In this document: positions 16,781 to 25,323 of the stretch, piece after piece
Position numbering within the stretch: position 1 is the first letter of the stretch
Layout of the letters: the number at the start of each line of letters is the position of its first letter
Assembly: GCA_965233625.1 (NCBI GenBank)
Contig: OZ247499.1
Location: forward strand, 1,426,001-1,490,000
Source of the DNA: G965233625 sp965233625
GTDB lineage: Bacteria > Planctomycetota > Planctomycetia > Pirellulales > Pirellulaceae
Length of the DNA: 64,000 bases
Reading direction: 5' to 3'
The notes under the pieces: generated by a model
The model's database searches: none
Seen by the model: the letters and a program-made list of their open reading frames with translations, nothing else
What the model was told of the DNA's origin: nothing
Position numbers and translations under genes: made by a program

Positions 16781-18916
16781 ATGGATTTCCAGCCAACAAG
16801 CCCCGGAATGATCCGCGTCCTCGCGCAACATGGCGCCGCGGGGCTGGTCTCCTGCTTTGGTTCTGTGCATGGCATTGCCTGCGCGCGCGGCGACCAGGTT
16901 GTGGTGCAGACCAGCCGCGGCGTCGAAATGGCGAAGGTGCTGCAAACGGGCGATATCGCGCAGCCGCCGACAGGCGAGTTACTTCGCAAAGCAACCGCTG
17001 CAGACACCGCCGCGCACGCTGCCGCCGGGCAGTTGGCGGCAGAGATACTCGCCGCAGCGCAGAAGCTGATTGAAACGCAGACGCTGCCACAAGTTGTTGT
17101 GGAAGCGGAAGTGCTCCTCAGCCACGATGTGGCAATCTGCTATTACTTGGGAGAAGCGGACATCCGCCTGGGGCCAGTGGCGATGGACCTCAGCCGGCAA
17201 GAACCACCGCTTCGCGTACAGTTCGCACCACTCGCCACGACGGGAGCAAGCCTGCCAGCCGTCGACAGTGCACCGCCCGTTGTCGATCAGCCACCGACGC
17301 TACCACCTGATACAACCTGGCGCGAACGGCTGAAGCACGAATCGAATCAACTGCGTGGAAACATCGCCGCGGAACTAAAAGACGATAACTCAGAGGGGCG
17401 CCTGTCGCGTGAAACGGCGGGTCTGCTTGAATTTCATGGTGTTTATCAACAAGCCGCAGTGAAGTCTGCCGGCGGGAGCAAACCTCAGCGGGCGCCGCGG
17501 CGGTTGATGGTGCGCGTGAATCCGCCGGGCGGCGCGCTTTCCTCTACGCAGCTACTTGCGACGTTCGACCTTGCCAGAAAGTACGGGGATGGCACGCTGC
17601 GCATCACCTCGCGTCAAGGGCTTCAATTGCATGGTGTGCTGCGTGGTGACGTGACCTCGCTGGTCCAGCAGTTGAACGACCGGCTGATCAACACGTTTGG
17701 CGCCTGTGGCGATGTGACTCGCAACATCGTCTGTTGCCCGGCGCCTGGAAGCGCCATGCAGCGGAAGTTGCAGCAGGCGGCGCATTCTCTCGCCAAGTCG
17801 CTGTTGCCCGCGCCCGCCGCATATCACGAGATCTGGCTGGGCGATCCGCACGACGGCGCCACGATGGAGCCGCTCTACGGCGCGGCTTATTTGCCGCACA
17901 AACTGAAATTCGCGTTCTGCGCAGCGGACCACAACTGTGTTGATCTGCTTACCCACGATGTCGGGTTTGTCGCGGATGAAGAAGACGGGCGGCTTGCTGG
18001 ATTTCACTGTGTGGTGGGTGGAGGGCTGGCAACACGGCCAAGTGATACGGATTCAATCGCCGCGCTGGCACAGCCGCTGGGCTATGTGCCCGCCAGTGAA
18101 CTGACTGCCGTCGCAACAGCGATTCTGCAATGGCATCGTGACCATGGGCGCCGCGATAAACATCACTTTGGACGGCTGCGATACCTGGTCAGGGAATGGG
18201 GGATCGAACGCCTGCGAGGATCACTGCAAGAGACGCTGGGTAACAAGGTTCTGCAACCGCGCGAATTTGACCTGCCACCCGCAACGCAGCATCTGGGTTG
18301 GCACGCAACGGCAGACGGCTGTTACGCGGGTGTCGTGGTTCCGTCAGGAAGGATCAACGCGACGATCTTCGAGGGGTTGCGCCACCTGCTGCAAGAGAAG
18401 TCGCGCCGCATCCGGCTGACGCCGGCGCAAAACATGATAATTGGCGACCTGACGGCAGAGCACCGCAACGAATTCTGCTTCGACGATCTTCCACTGCTGC
18501 CCAGCCGCACCATGACATGCCCCGCGCTGCCGACCTGTAAATTAGCCACCGGTGAAGCAGAACGTATCGCGCAAGGTCTGGCTGCTGAGTTACAGCAGGT
18601 GATTACCGGCGCCGGCTTGAATCCGCAGCAGGCGGCGGAAATTACGTTCGGCATAGCTGGCTGTCACAATGCATGCTCGCATCCGCAGACTTCGTCCATC
18701 GGGTTGATTGCCAGCAGCAAAGCGGGTTACGACGTGCTGCTAGGCGGCGACGCTCAGCATCTGGGCGAGCCTTACGCCAGGAATCTTACAGCCGCTGAGA
18801 TTCCTGACTACATAAGGTCTGTTATCCATCAATATGTGATGCGCGGGCAACCGGGCGAAACCTTTGCCGCATTCTGCCGCCGTGATGAACGATGCAAAAA
18901 GGCAACGTCTTCTTAA
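16781..18916 (+). CDS. PSP1-domain / ferredoxin-type sulfite (nitrite) reductase fusion
   Basis: The 711-residue protein has two parts. Residues 1-150 look like a PSP1 C-terminal domain (as in YaaT/RicT), with VSCFGSVHGIACARGDQVVVQ and SRGVEMAKVL. Residues about 190-711 are a siroheme sulfite/nitrite reductase. The [4Fe-4S]-siroheme ligands are complete: Cys580 and Cys586 (TCPALPTC) and Cys628 and Cys632 (GCHNAC). Also seen are ITSRQGLQLHG, GACGDVTRNIVCCP and HFGRLRYLV. It should reduce sulfite to sulfide, or nitrite, with ferredoxin; the substrate cannot be told from sequence alone. A Pro-rich linker joins the parts (about 150-185), with no frameshift. The fusion is unusual. Confidence 0.85.
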   Translation: MDFQPTSPGMIRVLAQHGAAGLVSCFGSVHGIACARGDQVVVQTSRGVEMAKVLQTGDIAQPPTGELLRKATAADTAAHAAAGQLAAEILAAAQKLIETQTLPQVVVEAEVLLSHDVAICYYLGEADIRLGPVAMDLSRQEPPLRVQFAPLATTGASLPAVDSAPPVVDQPPTLPPDTTWRERLKHESNQLRGNIAAELKDDNSEGRLSRETAGLLEFHGVYQQAAVKSAGGSKPQRAPRRLMVRVNPPGGALSSTQLLATFDLARKYGDGTLRITSRQGLQLHGVLRGDVTSLVQQLNDRLINTFGACGDVTRNIVCCPAPGSAMQRKLQQAAHSLAKSLLPAPAAYHEIWLGDPHDGATMEPLYGAAYLPHKLKFAFCAADHNCVDLLTHDVGFVADEEDGRLAGFHCVVGGGLATRPSDTDSIAALAQPLGYVPASELTAVATAILQWHRDHGRRDKHHFGRLRYLVREWGIERLRGSLQETLGNKVLQPREFDLPPATQHLGWHATADGCYAGVVVPSGRINATIFEGLRHLLQEKSRRIRLTPAQNMIIGDLTAEHRNEFCFDDLPLLPSRTMTCPALPTCKLATGEAERIAQGLAAELQQVITGAGLNPQQAAEITFGIAGCHNACSHPQTSSIGLIASSKAGYDVLLGGDAQHLGEPYARNLTAAEIPDYIRSVIHQYVMRGQPGETFAAFCRRDERCKKATSS

Positions 18917-19434
18917 CGCTTTTCATATTTGACTTCTTGAAAAGGCGGACCATGTGGAACTTGAGGAAAATTCGCAAAGTTTCTCCTTTTTCTCTGTCTC
19001 TTGTTGTTTGACTTCGGTGGCGCGTGACATAGGGTTCAATTGTAGCAGGAAGCCTTCGGGCAACCTTCTGCCGTGCAGAAGACTCCGGTCATCTGTGCGA
19101 AGCCTGCAGCCTCACATTCTCGAAAAAGGCACGCTGGTCGAAAGGCCGGTACGCAAAGCTGAGGGCCAGATTTATCTGGTAGCCTAGCTGCCGAACGAAT
19201 GAGCGATACAACCGCCTTGCGGCTTGTATCAACCAGAAAAGCGTTACGGTGACGAGGAAGAGGCGATTTCCTACCAGTAGGAAAAACACGCTGCCATCTG
19301 CAGGCGGACCTGTTGCTTCCGGGCGGCAGGGGTGGTGTGGATTTTCACCTTTTTTGTTTCCCTTGTTCAAGCCGGTCTTGGTTGCTGATCTTGTCTCGAA
19401 CGATGTTCACGCCAGGCACCCTCCGGAGGACGCT
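18917..19434 (+). promoter_or_regulatory. 518-base leader region upstream of flp
   Basis: No confident gene. The region holds three near-perfect inverted repeats that could fold in the RNA: 19166-19179 (CCAGAT/ATCTGG), 19205-19230 (GATACAA/TTGTATC with an inner CGC/GCG) and 19267-19284 (TTTCCTAC/GTAGGAAA). A 19-codon open frame at 18952-19011 has an AAGGCGGA ahead of its ATG, but its meaning is unclear. A good CCGGAGGA ribosome-binding site ends the region before flp. A long structured leader would fit an abundant, regulated pilin mRNA. Confidence 0.35.
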
Positions 19435-19668
19435 ATGAAGTTTTTCGCACAGAAAGTCACTCGTTTTCTCGCATCCGAAGATGGTCCAACCGCAGTTGAA
19501 TACGCTGTGATGCTGGCCCTGATCGTGATTGTTTGTCTGGCCGCCATTCAGGCGATTGGTACAAACGCCAACACCACGTTCAATAGCATCTCGAATGCGA
19601 TCTCGAACGCGAATGCTAGGCCCTGTCAGAAAACTCTTAGCACATGGTTCTCAGGTATCGCAGGATGA
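19435..19668 (+). CDS. flp: Flp-type pilin, C-terminus rewritten by an insertion element
   Basis: Major pilin of the Tad/Flp pilus. An ideal CCGGAGGA lies just before the ATG. The protein has a short basic leader, then DGPTAVEYAVMLALIVIV, the Flp signature with Glu at +5 of the mature hydrophobic helix and cleavage expected near residue 17. Residues 62-77 (RPCQKTLSTWFSGIAG) come from the insertion element at 19619-20556, whose 5' end lies in codon 62. Removing the element and one TA copy restores GCT AAC TAG, giving a 62-residue pilin ending NAN. The present product of 77 residues has a new Cys and Trp at its C-terminus and may be non-functional or altered. Confidence 0.88.
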   Translation: MKFFAQKVTRFLASEDGPTAVEYAVMLALIVIVCLAAIQAIGTNANTTFNSISNAISNANARPCQKTLSTWFSGIAG

Positions 19669-20556
19669 ACGCCCATTTGATCATGCCTAGGAAGTGCTCG
19701 GCTCGTTTCTCGAAGCGGGTTAGGACGCGGCGGCTTTCTTTGAGCCAGCCGATCAGCCGCTCCACGATATTCCGGCGACAGTACGCCTCGCGGTCGAAGT
19801 CCACCGGCCGGGCGTCCCGGTCTTCGTTGGCTTTGCTGGGGATCACAGGGCGGATGCCGTTGTCCAGCAGGTATGTGTCGATCCAGTCAGCCCGGTATCC
19901 TTTGTCGCCGGCGAGCGTGACGGGCCACACGATCCGTTCTTCTTCCTCGTCGCGGATGTCGCAGCCTTCGAGCAGGTCGGTCAGGTACTGCGATTCGTGG
20001 TCCTGCCCTGGCGAAAGACATGCGAAGAGCGGATTGCCGCGCGCGTCGCAGAGGAGATGGATTTTCGTGCTGAAACCCCCGCGAGAGCGGCCCAACGCCT
20101 CGTTGCTAGCTTCCCGGTCCGGCCCCTTTTTTAGCGCCCGCGGCGCATCGCGCCGCGCGTACGACCGTGCCGTCGGCGCACCACAGTTCCTCATCGATCT
20201 CGCCGACATCGACGTGCGCCGCCTGCAACCGGCGAAGGATTTCGTCGAGCGTTCCGTCGCGGTTCCAGGTGGTGAAGAGGTCATACACCGTGCCCCATTT
20301 TCCGAACTCGCCGGGCAGATCGCGCCACGGAGAGCCGGTGCGGAGGATCCACAGAATGCCGTCGACCACCATCCGCCGCGAGACCTGCGGCCGGCCCGTT
20401 TCCGCAGGCGGGTCAAACACGTCCGCAATCAAATCCCACTTTTCATCCGTAAGCCGGTGACGCGCCATGGCGATTCCTTCCATAAGAGAGCGTGTAACTC
20501 CCTCCACCTTGAGGAATCAGACAGAACCTGTCAAATCCGCGTTTTCTGACAGGGCC
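19619..20556 (-). mobile_element. IS5-family (IS427-like) insertion sequence, 938 bp
   Basis: The ends are matching inverted repeats of 16 bases (GGCCCTGTCAGAAAAC at 19619-19634 and its complement at 20541-20556). The target duplication is TA (19617-19618 and 20557-20558). The size, ends, two-frame transposase and TA target fit the IS427 group of the IS5 family. The perfect ends, intact reading frames and clean target duplication indicate a recent insertion. Confidence 0.93.
19637..20468 (-). CDS. IS5-family transposase in two frames
   Basis: DDE transposase. The first frame starts at 20468 (MARHRLTDEKWDLI, with GGAAGGA before it) and ends at 20106; the second continues to 19637. The frames meet at a run of six A followed by G (minus strand, 20132-20126). 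The second frame is +1 relative to the first, as if one A were skipped or lost in transcription, a common expression device in this group. Catalytic residues: first Asp in CADGTVV, second Asp in AGDKGY, and Glu in the YCRRNIVERLIGWLK pattern (Y-2-R-3-E-6-K). SRGGFSTKIHLLCD is also typical. The two frames look intact rather than decayed. Confidence 0.9.
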
Positions 20557-20558
20557 TA

Positions 20559-20700
20559 ACTAGTCTGTGACTAGTGGACTGCAAACGCCCGGCGTTTGCA
20601 GGCTGCGGTTACGGCGTGTCTGTTCTGAGGCTTACGCCGTAAACCAGCGTAGTCCGATATGCGTTCCCCCGGTGTCGCTTTAGATGCCGGGGGAATTTTT
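20559..20700 (+). terminator. cascade of four stem-loops after flp, the last a rho-independent terminator
   Basis: In order: 20559-20575 (ACTAGT repeats, containing the ancestral flp stop), 20581-20599 (GCAAACGC/GCGTTTGC), 20609-20642 (TTACGGCGT/ACGCCGTAA) and 20664-20695 (TTCCCCCGG/CCGGGGGAA) followed by five T. The last is a classic terminator. The stack would protect the pilin mRNA from 3' decay and lower transcription into the rest of the tad locus. It is now separated from flp by the insertion element. Confidence 0.75.
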
Positions 20701-20833
20701 CTTGCCTTCATCTCTTTCGCTGCCTGACGCCTTGCGGCTGACATCCTTGCGACTGACACCTTTGTGTCCGTGCAACGCCAATTAAGGCGGCAAGCAGCGG
20801 TAGAGACCTCACTCTTTAGTCTGGAGAAATCAG

Positions 20834-20941
20834 ATGCCTTGGATTCCTCACGATGCTATGGGCAACGCCCTGGAAATGGTGTGTTGTCTTTTTACCATCA
20901 TCGCCGCAGTTATGAGCTACCTTTTCACTATGCGGTTTTAG
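20834..20941 (+). CDS. 35-residue membrane peptide in the tad locus
   Basis: A short gene with GGAG eight bases before its ATG. The product has an N-terminal polar part (MPWIPHDAMGNALEM) and one hydrophobic helix (VCCLFTIIAAVMSYLF) ending TMRF. The ribosome-binding site, the amphipathic/hydrophobic layout and the position between flp and tadV support a real gene. No family is recognised. It could be a minor pilin-like or assembly subunit; there is no prepilin cleavage motif, so it is more likely a small inner-membrane partner. Two Cys lie next to each other at the start of the helix. Confidence 0.6.
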   Translation: MPWIPHDAMGNALEMVCCLFTIIAAVMSYLFTMRF

Positions 20942-20956
20942 AACTTGCGCTAGGGG

Positions 20957-20981
20957 CTGAAAATCTAAGCTTAGATTTCAG
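20957..20981 (+). promoter_or_regulatory. long palindrome ahead of tadV
   Basis: CTGAAAATCTAAG / CTTAGATTTCAG reads almost perfectly as an inverted repeat with no spacer (one extra A), and outer bases (TAGGGGC, GGCGCCTA) extend it. It lies 16 bases after the stop of the 35-residue peptide and 63 bases before tadV. It could be a regulator's site or an mRNA hairpin; it lacks a T-run so it is not a typical terminator. Confidence 0.45.
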
Positions 20982-21043
20982 GCGCCTAACGCCTAAGAAT
21001 TTTATAGCGGCGCTCCGGCAGCTGCATCTTTGGAGATATAGAC

Positions 21044-21634
21044 ATGGAAATGCTTGAAGCCCTTGGAGCTGGAATTGTCGAGAACTGGCAGGTGTGGCTG
21101 GTCAGCGTCGTGCTGATCGTCGCCGCCGTCATCGACGGTATCCAACTGAAGGTACCCAACTGGTTGACCTTCCCGATGATTATCAGCGGCTGGATCTATG
21201 CGATGGTCGCCTATCAGATGAGCGGCGATGGCTGGTATGTCGGCCTCGGTTGGAGCCTGGTGGGAACGGCTGTCGGCCTTGCACTGCTGCTGCCCGCCTA
21301 CGCTATCGGCGGCATGGGCGCCGGCGATGTGAAGCTGCTGGCAGGTGTTGGCGCCTGGGTATTTGTTGAGTCCACCTTCTACGCCTTCTGCGCCACCTGC
21401 GTTGTCGGGGCCATCATGGCGGTTGTCATGGTGCTGATGAAGGGGCAATGGAAGAAGCATAAGAACCAGTTCTTCCACATCCTCAACGAGATCATCACCA
21501 TCAAAAACCCCGAAGCGCTCTCGGAAATTGCTGCTGAGCGCAAACCAAGCATGATGCTGCTGCCTTACGGTATTCCGATCTGCATCGGCGCCATCATGTA
21601 CTTCGCTTTTGCTGGCATGCTTGTCAGCTACTAA
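21044..21634 (+). CDS. TadV/CpaA prepilin peptidase
   Basis: Inner-membrane aspartyl protease (peptidase A24 family) that cleaves the Flp leader. The catalytic aspartates are Asp31 (in DGIQLKVPN) and Asp95 (GGMGAGDVKL, the GxGD motif). About six hydrophobic segments are seen over 196 residues. A cytosolic loop (about 140-170) is charged. GGAG lies nine bases ahead of the ATG. The peptidase is of the short CpaA type, without the N-terminal methylase domain of PilD, so it likely serves the Flp pilin rather than the type II/IV pilins at 31-42 kb. Confidence 0.9.
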   Translation: MEMLEALGAGIVENWQVWLVSVVLIVAAVIDGIQLKVPNWLTFPMIISGWIYAMVAYQMSGDGWYVGLGWSLVGTAVGLALLLPAYAIGGMGAGDVKLLAGVGAWVFVESTFYAFCATCVVGAIMAVVMVLMKGQWKKHKNQFFHILNEIITIKNPEALSEIAAERKPSMMLLPYGIPICIGAIMYFAFAGMLVSY

Positions 21635-21636
21635 AG

Positions 21637-21682
21637 CACTGCTGCTGCACGCCGCGTCGTCACGGACGCGGCGAATGCAGTG
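21637..21682 (+). promoter_or_regulatory. stem-loop after tadV
   Basis: An inner stem CGCCGCGTC/GACGCGGCG (21650-21658 with 21665-21673) is enclosed by CACTGC/GCAGTG (21637-21642 with 21677-21682). No T-run follows, so it is more likely an mRNA stability or processing element than a terminator. Confidence 0.55.
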
Positions 21683-21803
21683 GTAACCCGTTCATTTCAA
21701 ACGACTTGCAACGCCTCAAGACGCTGCATGTAAAAATAGAAAGTTAAAGCGAACCTGGCAGTCCAGGTCGCCTTTACCGCCCAAGAGATGCGGACTGGAT
21801 AAG

Positions 21804-22214
21804 ATGTATCGATCATACCGATCACAACGGCATGGCTCCACGATTGTGGAGTTTGCAATCGTTGCCCCGATCTTCGTGATGCTTTTGTTTGGCATTATCG
21901 AATACGGCCGCATGGTGATGGTCCAACAGGTCATTACCAACGCTTCGCGTGAAGGCGCACGGCGTGCGGTGCTCGACGGCGCCACAACAGGCGAAATCGA
22001 GACGGTGGTTAACGATTACATGACAAGTTCGGGTGTGAAAGGCGCCACGGTTACGGTTTCTCCCGATCCGCCGGATAGTGCGGGTTCTGGCGAACCGGTG
22101 AGTGTTACCGTGTCGGTCCCTTTCACTAATGTGAGCTGGCTTCCAGCGCCAATGTTTCTTGGGAACACAGACTTGCAGGCGCGCACTGTGATGCGCCGCG
22201 AGAGCGTTCAATAA
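21804..22214 (+). CDS. TadE-like pseudopilin
   Basis: The 136-residue protein has a basic N-terminus, then a TadE motif (STIVEFAIVAPIFVMLLFGI with IEYGRMVMVQQ after it) and a periplasmic domain with beta-rich content. In Tad systems TadE/TadF are processed minor pseudopilins that initiate pilus assembly. Its Glu in the hydrophobic helix is present. It is preceded by 169 bases containing a stem-loop and followed directly by another. The product is small but the domain is complete. Confidence 0.85.
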   Translation: MYRSYRSQRHGSTIVEFAIVAPIFVMLLFGIIEYGRMVMVQQVITNASREGARRAVLDGATTGEIETVVNDYMTSSGVKGATVTVSPDPPDSAGSGEPVSVTVSVPFTNVSWLPAPMFLGNTDLQARTVMRRESVQ

Positions 22215-22215
22215 T

Positions 22216-22235
22216 CACGCGACACGGGTCGCGTG
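22216..22235 (+). promoter_or_regulatory. stem-loop after tadE
   Basis: CACGCGAC and GTCGCGTG form a perfect 8-bp stem around an ACGG loop, starting two bases after the tadE stop codon. No T-run follows. Confidence 0.6.
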
Positions 22236-22315
22236 TGCGACGCCGTTGTCCAGGATCAATTTAATGGCCACGGTTGGCGGATCAACATTTACCGGACTTG
22301 AGCGAGATTCGTCCA

Positions 22316-23374
22316 ATGAAAGCCAAATCCATGATTCTGATCGTGATTGCCCTAGTCTGCGGACTAGTGGCCTCGGTCGGAATAAGCCAGGTCATGACCA
22401 GTGGCCCGGCTACCCCGAAAATAAAGACTAAGAAAATCCTCGTCGCCAAAGACAACATCGATATCGGCGCCAAGCTGACCGACGCCAACGTCCGCCTGGA
22501 AGAATGGCCGGAAGATAGGCTCATTGAAGGCTATCTGACGGACATCACCAAGCTGGATGGTTCGTTCGCCGGATCGCGGTTCGTCAAAGGCGAACCGATC
22601 ATCAAGTCGCGCCTAACCGGCGAACTTGGCGAATCGATCAAGATCCCCGACGGATTCCGCGTCTACCCGATTAAGGTGTCCGGCGAAACCGTCGCCAAGT
22701 TCATTAAACCAGGTGACGTGGTGGATATTTCCCTCTACGTGAAGGAACAGGAAATCGTCAAGACGATCCTCACCAGCGTCCGCGTCTTTGCTGTTAACAG
22801 CCAGGTGGAACGTACAACCGAAAGCAACGGACGCGGTGGTGGTCAGGCAAAATCCGTCGCTGTGCTGGTGACCCCAAGACAGGCCAACAAGCTGACTTAC
22901 GCAGAACAGATCGGCAAGCTGCGGATGCTGTTGCGGTCGCACTCAGATGAAATGGCCGTTGCCAACGATGGCGTCAGCCAGCGGGAACTGCTGTTCGGCC
23001 CAGAATCGGCCACGCCCGAGCCAGAGCCAGCACCGAAGCCAGAACCCGATGACAACTTTACTGAATTTGTGAACCAGGTGCAGGAAACCGTCGAACCGGC
23101 GCCTGTAAAGAATACACATTCGATGGTGGTGTTCACTCCCGAAGGTCCGCAGAAATATCAGTGGAACGACGTGAACGAACTGCCGCAGCAGGTGCCAATG
23201 AACGGTCCGGCGCCAAGCAGCGATGCATTCACCCCACCGCCATCGATCCCAGGATTGAACCTTGGTCCCGGCGGACCACAGCTACCTGGCGCCCCTGGCG
23301 CCGGTGGTAGGGATCAGTTTGGTGGTGACGGTGCTGGTGCAGGAGTCGGTCCTGCGGCGCCTGACGCCAGTTAG
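22316..23374 (+). CDS. cpaB: CpaB/RcpC Flp pilus assembly protein
   Basis: The 352-residue protein starts at ATG 22316; an upstream in-frame TTG is not needed. Residues about 5-25 are a hydrophobic anchor (MILIVIALVCGLVASVG). The SAF-like/CpaB region follows (ILVAKDNIDIGAKLTDANV, SRFVKGEPI), then a domain with DVVDISLYVKEQEIVK. The last 110 residues are rich in Pro, Glu and Gly and probably disordered. In Tad systems CpaB stabilises or gates the outer-membrane secretin encoded by the next gene. Confidence 0.88.
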   Translation: MKAKSMILIVIALVCGLVASVGISQVMTSGPATPKIKTKKILVAKDNIDIGAKLTDANVRLEEWPEDRLIEGYLTDITKLDGSFAGSRFVKGEPIIKSRLTGELGESIKIPDGFRVYPIKVSGETVAKFIKPGDVVDISLYVKEQEIVKTILTSVRVFAVNSQVERTTESNGRGGGQAKSVAVLVTPRQANKLTYAEQIGKLRMLLRSHSDEMAVANDGVSQRELLFGPESATPEPEPAPKPEPDDNFTEFVNQVQETVEPAPVKNTHSMVVFTPEGPQKYQWNDVNELPQQVPMNGPAPSSDAFTPPPSIPGLNLGPGGPQLPGAPGAGGRDQFGGDGAGAGVGPAAPDAS

Positions 23375-23390
23375 AAGATTGTTCGTCAAA

Positions 23391-23429
23391 GGTGGCAACT
23401 GCGTCCGATTTAGCGGATAGGTTGCCGCC
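23391..23429 (+). promoter_or_regulatory. stem-loop after cpaB
   Basis: GGTGGCAAC (23391-23399) pairs with GTTGCCGCC (23421-23429) apart from one mismatch, with an inner TCCG/CGGA stem (23404-23417). It lies in the 213-base gap ahead of the secretin gene. Confidence 0.5.
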
Positions 23430-23587
23430 CGCGGCGGAAACGGCACGATGCCGCAAGAATGGATCTGGCTGCACATCCTGGAGGATGGAAGCCCGGTCAG
23501 GTAACAACTAACCGGTGGTGTTGCTCGGAGCTCACTGCCTACAACGCGTTACTGCAAGCACACTACGCAACGCAAGGATGAACAAGG

Positions 23588-25309
23588 ATGTTGAGTACGA
23601 TCACAGGCCGGCTCTCGCTGGCGGCTATCACCCTCGCGCTGCTCTGCTCTGCCAGCGTCGTTTCGGCACAGACGGGCAAAGGGTCTGTTTATTTCCAGGT
23701 CTCTAAGGGACCGCAGCGGCTGGAAATGGTTGTCAACTCCAGCCGCATTCTGACGCTTGACTTTGACGTGCCAAAGCTGCTTGTGAATAACACGCAGATC
23801 GTCAAAGCCACGCCCCTCTCGCCGAACCAGATTCAAGTCTCTGCGCTGCAACCTGGCGTCACGCAGCTGAATGTCTGGGACGCTTCCAGCAATGTCCGCA
23901 CGATCGACGTGGTTGTCTTTGGCGACGCCCGCGAACTGACAGACATCCTGAAAACGGAATTCCCCGACTCAACGCTTCGCGTTCGCCCCAGCAATGGCGG
24001 ATCGCGCAGCAGCGTGATTATCTCTGGTTATGTGCCAAGGCCAGAAGAAGTATCCCGCATCATCACGATCGCCCAGGACTTCTATCCTAACGTCATCCCT
24101 AATATTCAGGTTGGCGGCATGCAGCAGGTAGCCCTGCACTGCAAAGTGGTTGAAGTTTCCCGCACCAAGCTTCAGCAGTTTGGTATCGACTGGGCCGCGT
24201 TGACCGGTAACGACTACATCATCTCGTCCGCTGCCGGACTGATTACGGCTGCCGCAACACAGGGTGGAACGCTAGTTTCAAACGCCGCATCGTTGAACCT
24301 GGGTGTTCTCGACGGCACGAACTCCATCGGTTTCTTCATCGATGTCCTCCGCCAGCACAACCTCGCAAAGCTGCTTGCAGAACCAACGCTGATCACGGTC
24401 AGCGGCCGCCCTGCCAGCTTCAACTCTGGCGGTGAAGTCCCCGTGCCTGTTGCCAGCGGCTTCGGCGCCAACTCGGTGGAATACCGTGAATTCGGTACGC
24501 AGATTGACTTCGTGCCAATCGTGATGGGCAACGGCAAGATCCGCCTGGAAGTACGACCACAGATTACGGAGGTAGACGACGCGTTGCGGGATCAGGTCAC
24601 AGGCTCGCCCGGTTTCCGTAGCCGCCGCGTTGATACCGGCGTTGAGCTGGAAGCAGGTCAGACGCTGGCTCTGGCCGGTCTGATTCAGAACCGTACTTCG
24701 TCCATCGAACGCGGTCTGCCTTGGCTCTCGGAACTGCCTTGGGTTGGTTCGGCCTTTGGACGCGTGGAACAACGCACCAACGAAATCGAACTGCTGATCC
24801 TGGTCACGCCCGAATTTGTGGCGCCGATGGATGCACACGAAACACCTGCCTGCGGCCCTGGCCAGCTGACACGCTCTCCTAACGACGTTGAATTCTACTG
24901 GCGCCGTTACCGCGAAGTGCCTAAGTGCGGCCCAGGCGGCTGCGATCCAGCCGGCGGCGCCATGGTGCAGGGCGGCATGGTTCAAGGCGGAATGCCTGCT
25001 GGCGAAGTGATTGAAGGCGAAGTCATCCAGGCCGGACCAGGCGTTGAAGTGTCGCCGTCCACCACGCAGCCGCAGATTTACGAAGGCGTGCCTGCCGGTG
25101 AACTCCCAACACCCGCCAACGGCCCGATGATTCAGCCCGCGGAAGAACCGGCACCTGGCCTGCCAATGGGTTCCGCCCGCAATGCGGGGCAGCAGTGGCA
25201 ACAGGTCAGCGTTAATCAGGGTGGGGCCGCACAACCGTCGCAGACTGTCGAAGCCAATTTTGAAGAACCGCAGTTAATTGGCCCCATCGGTTATGACGTT
25301 ATTAAGTAA
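23588..25309 (+). CDS. cpaC: CpaC/RcpA secretin of the Tad system
   Basis: Outer-membrane secretin, 573 residues. A signal peptide covers residues 1-28 (ending SVVSA). An N-terminal pilus-assembly domain (RILTLDFDVPKLLVNNTQIV) is followed by a BON/KH-like part (about 115-160). The secretin core is about 190-410, with LAEPTLITVSGRPASFNSGGEVPVPV split over the gate region, EVRPQITEVD and LALAGLIQNR. A low-complexity tail (410-573) is rich in Gly, Pro, Met and Gln, and holds three Cys-Gly motifs; it is longer than in most homologues. It probably forms the pilus pore with CpaB. Confidence 0.92.
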   Translation: MLSTITGRLSLAAITLALLCSASVVSAQTGKGSVYFQVSKGPQRLEMVVNSSRILTLDFDVPKLLVNNTQIVKATPLSPNQIQVSALQPGVTQLNVWDASSNVRTIDVVVFGDARELTDILKTEFPDSTLRVRPSNGGSRSSVIISGYVPRPEEVSRIITIAQDFYPNVIPNIQVGGMQQVALHCKVVEVSRTKLQQFGIDWAALTGNDYIISSAAGLITAAATQGGTLVSNAASLNLGVLDGTNSIGFFIDVLRQHNLAKLLAEPTLITVSGRPASFNSGGEVPVPVASGFGANSVEYREFGTQIDFVPIVMGNGKIRLEVRPQITEVDDALRDQVTGSPGFRSRRVDTGVELEAGQTLALAGLIQNRTSSIERGLPWLSELPWVGSAFGRVEQRTNEIELLILVTPEFVAPMDAHETPACGPGQLTRSPNDVEFYWRRYREVPKCGPGGCDPAGGAMVQGGMVQGGMPAGEVIEGEVIQAGPGVEVSPSTTQPQIYEGVPAGELPTPANGPMIQPAEEPAPGLPMGSARNAGQQWQQVSVNQGGAAQPSQTVEANFEEPQLIGPIGYDVIK

Positions 25310-25323
25310 GGCGAGTCAGGTCC

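Noticed and set aside
18952..19011. A 19-codon open frame with a ribosome-binding-like AAGGCGGA upstream of flp.
   Set aside because: Too short and without recognisable features; mentioned only as part of the leader.
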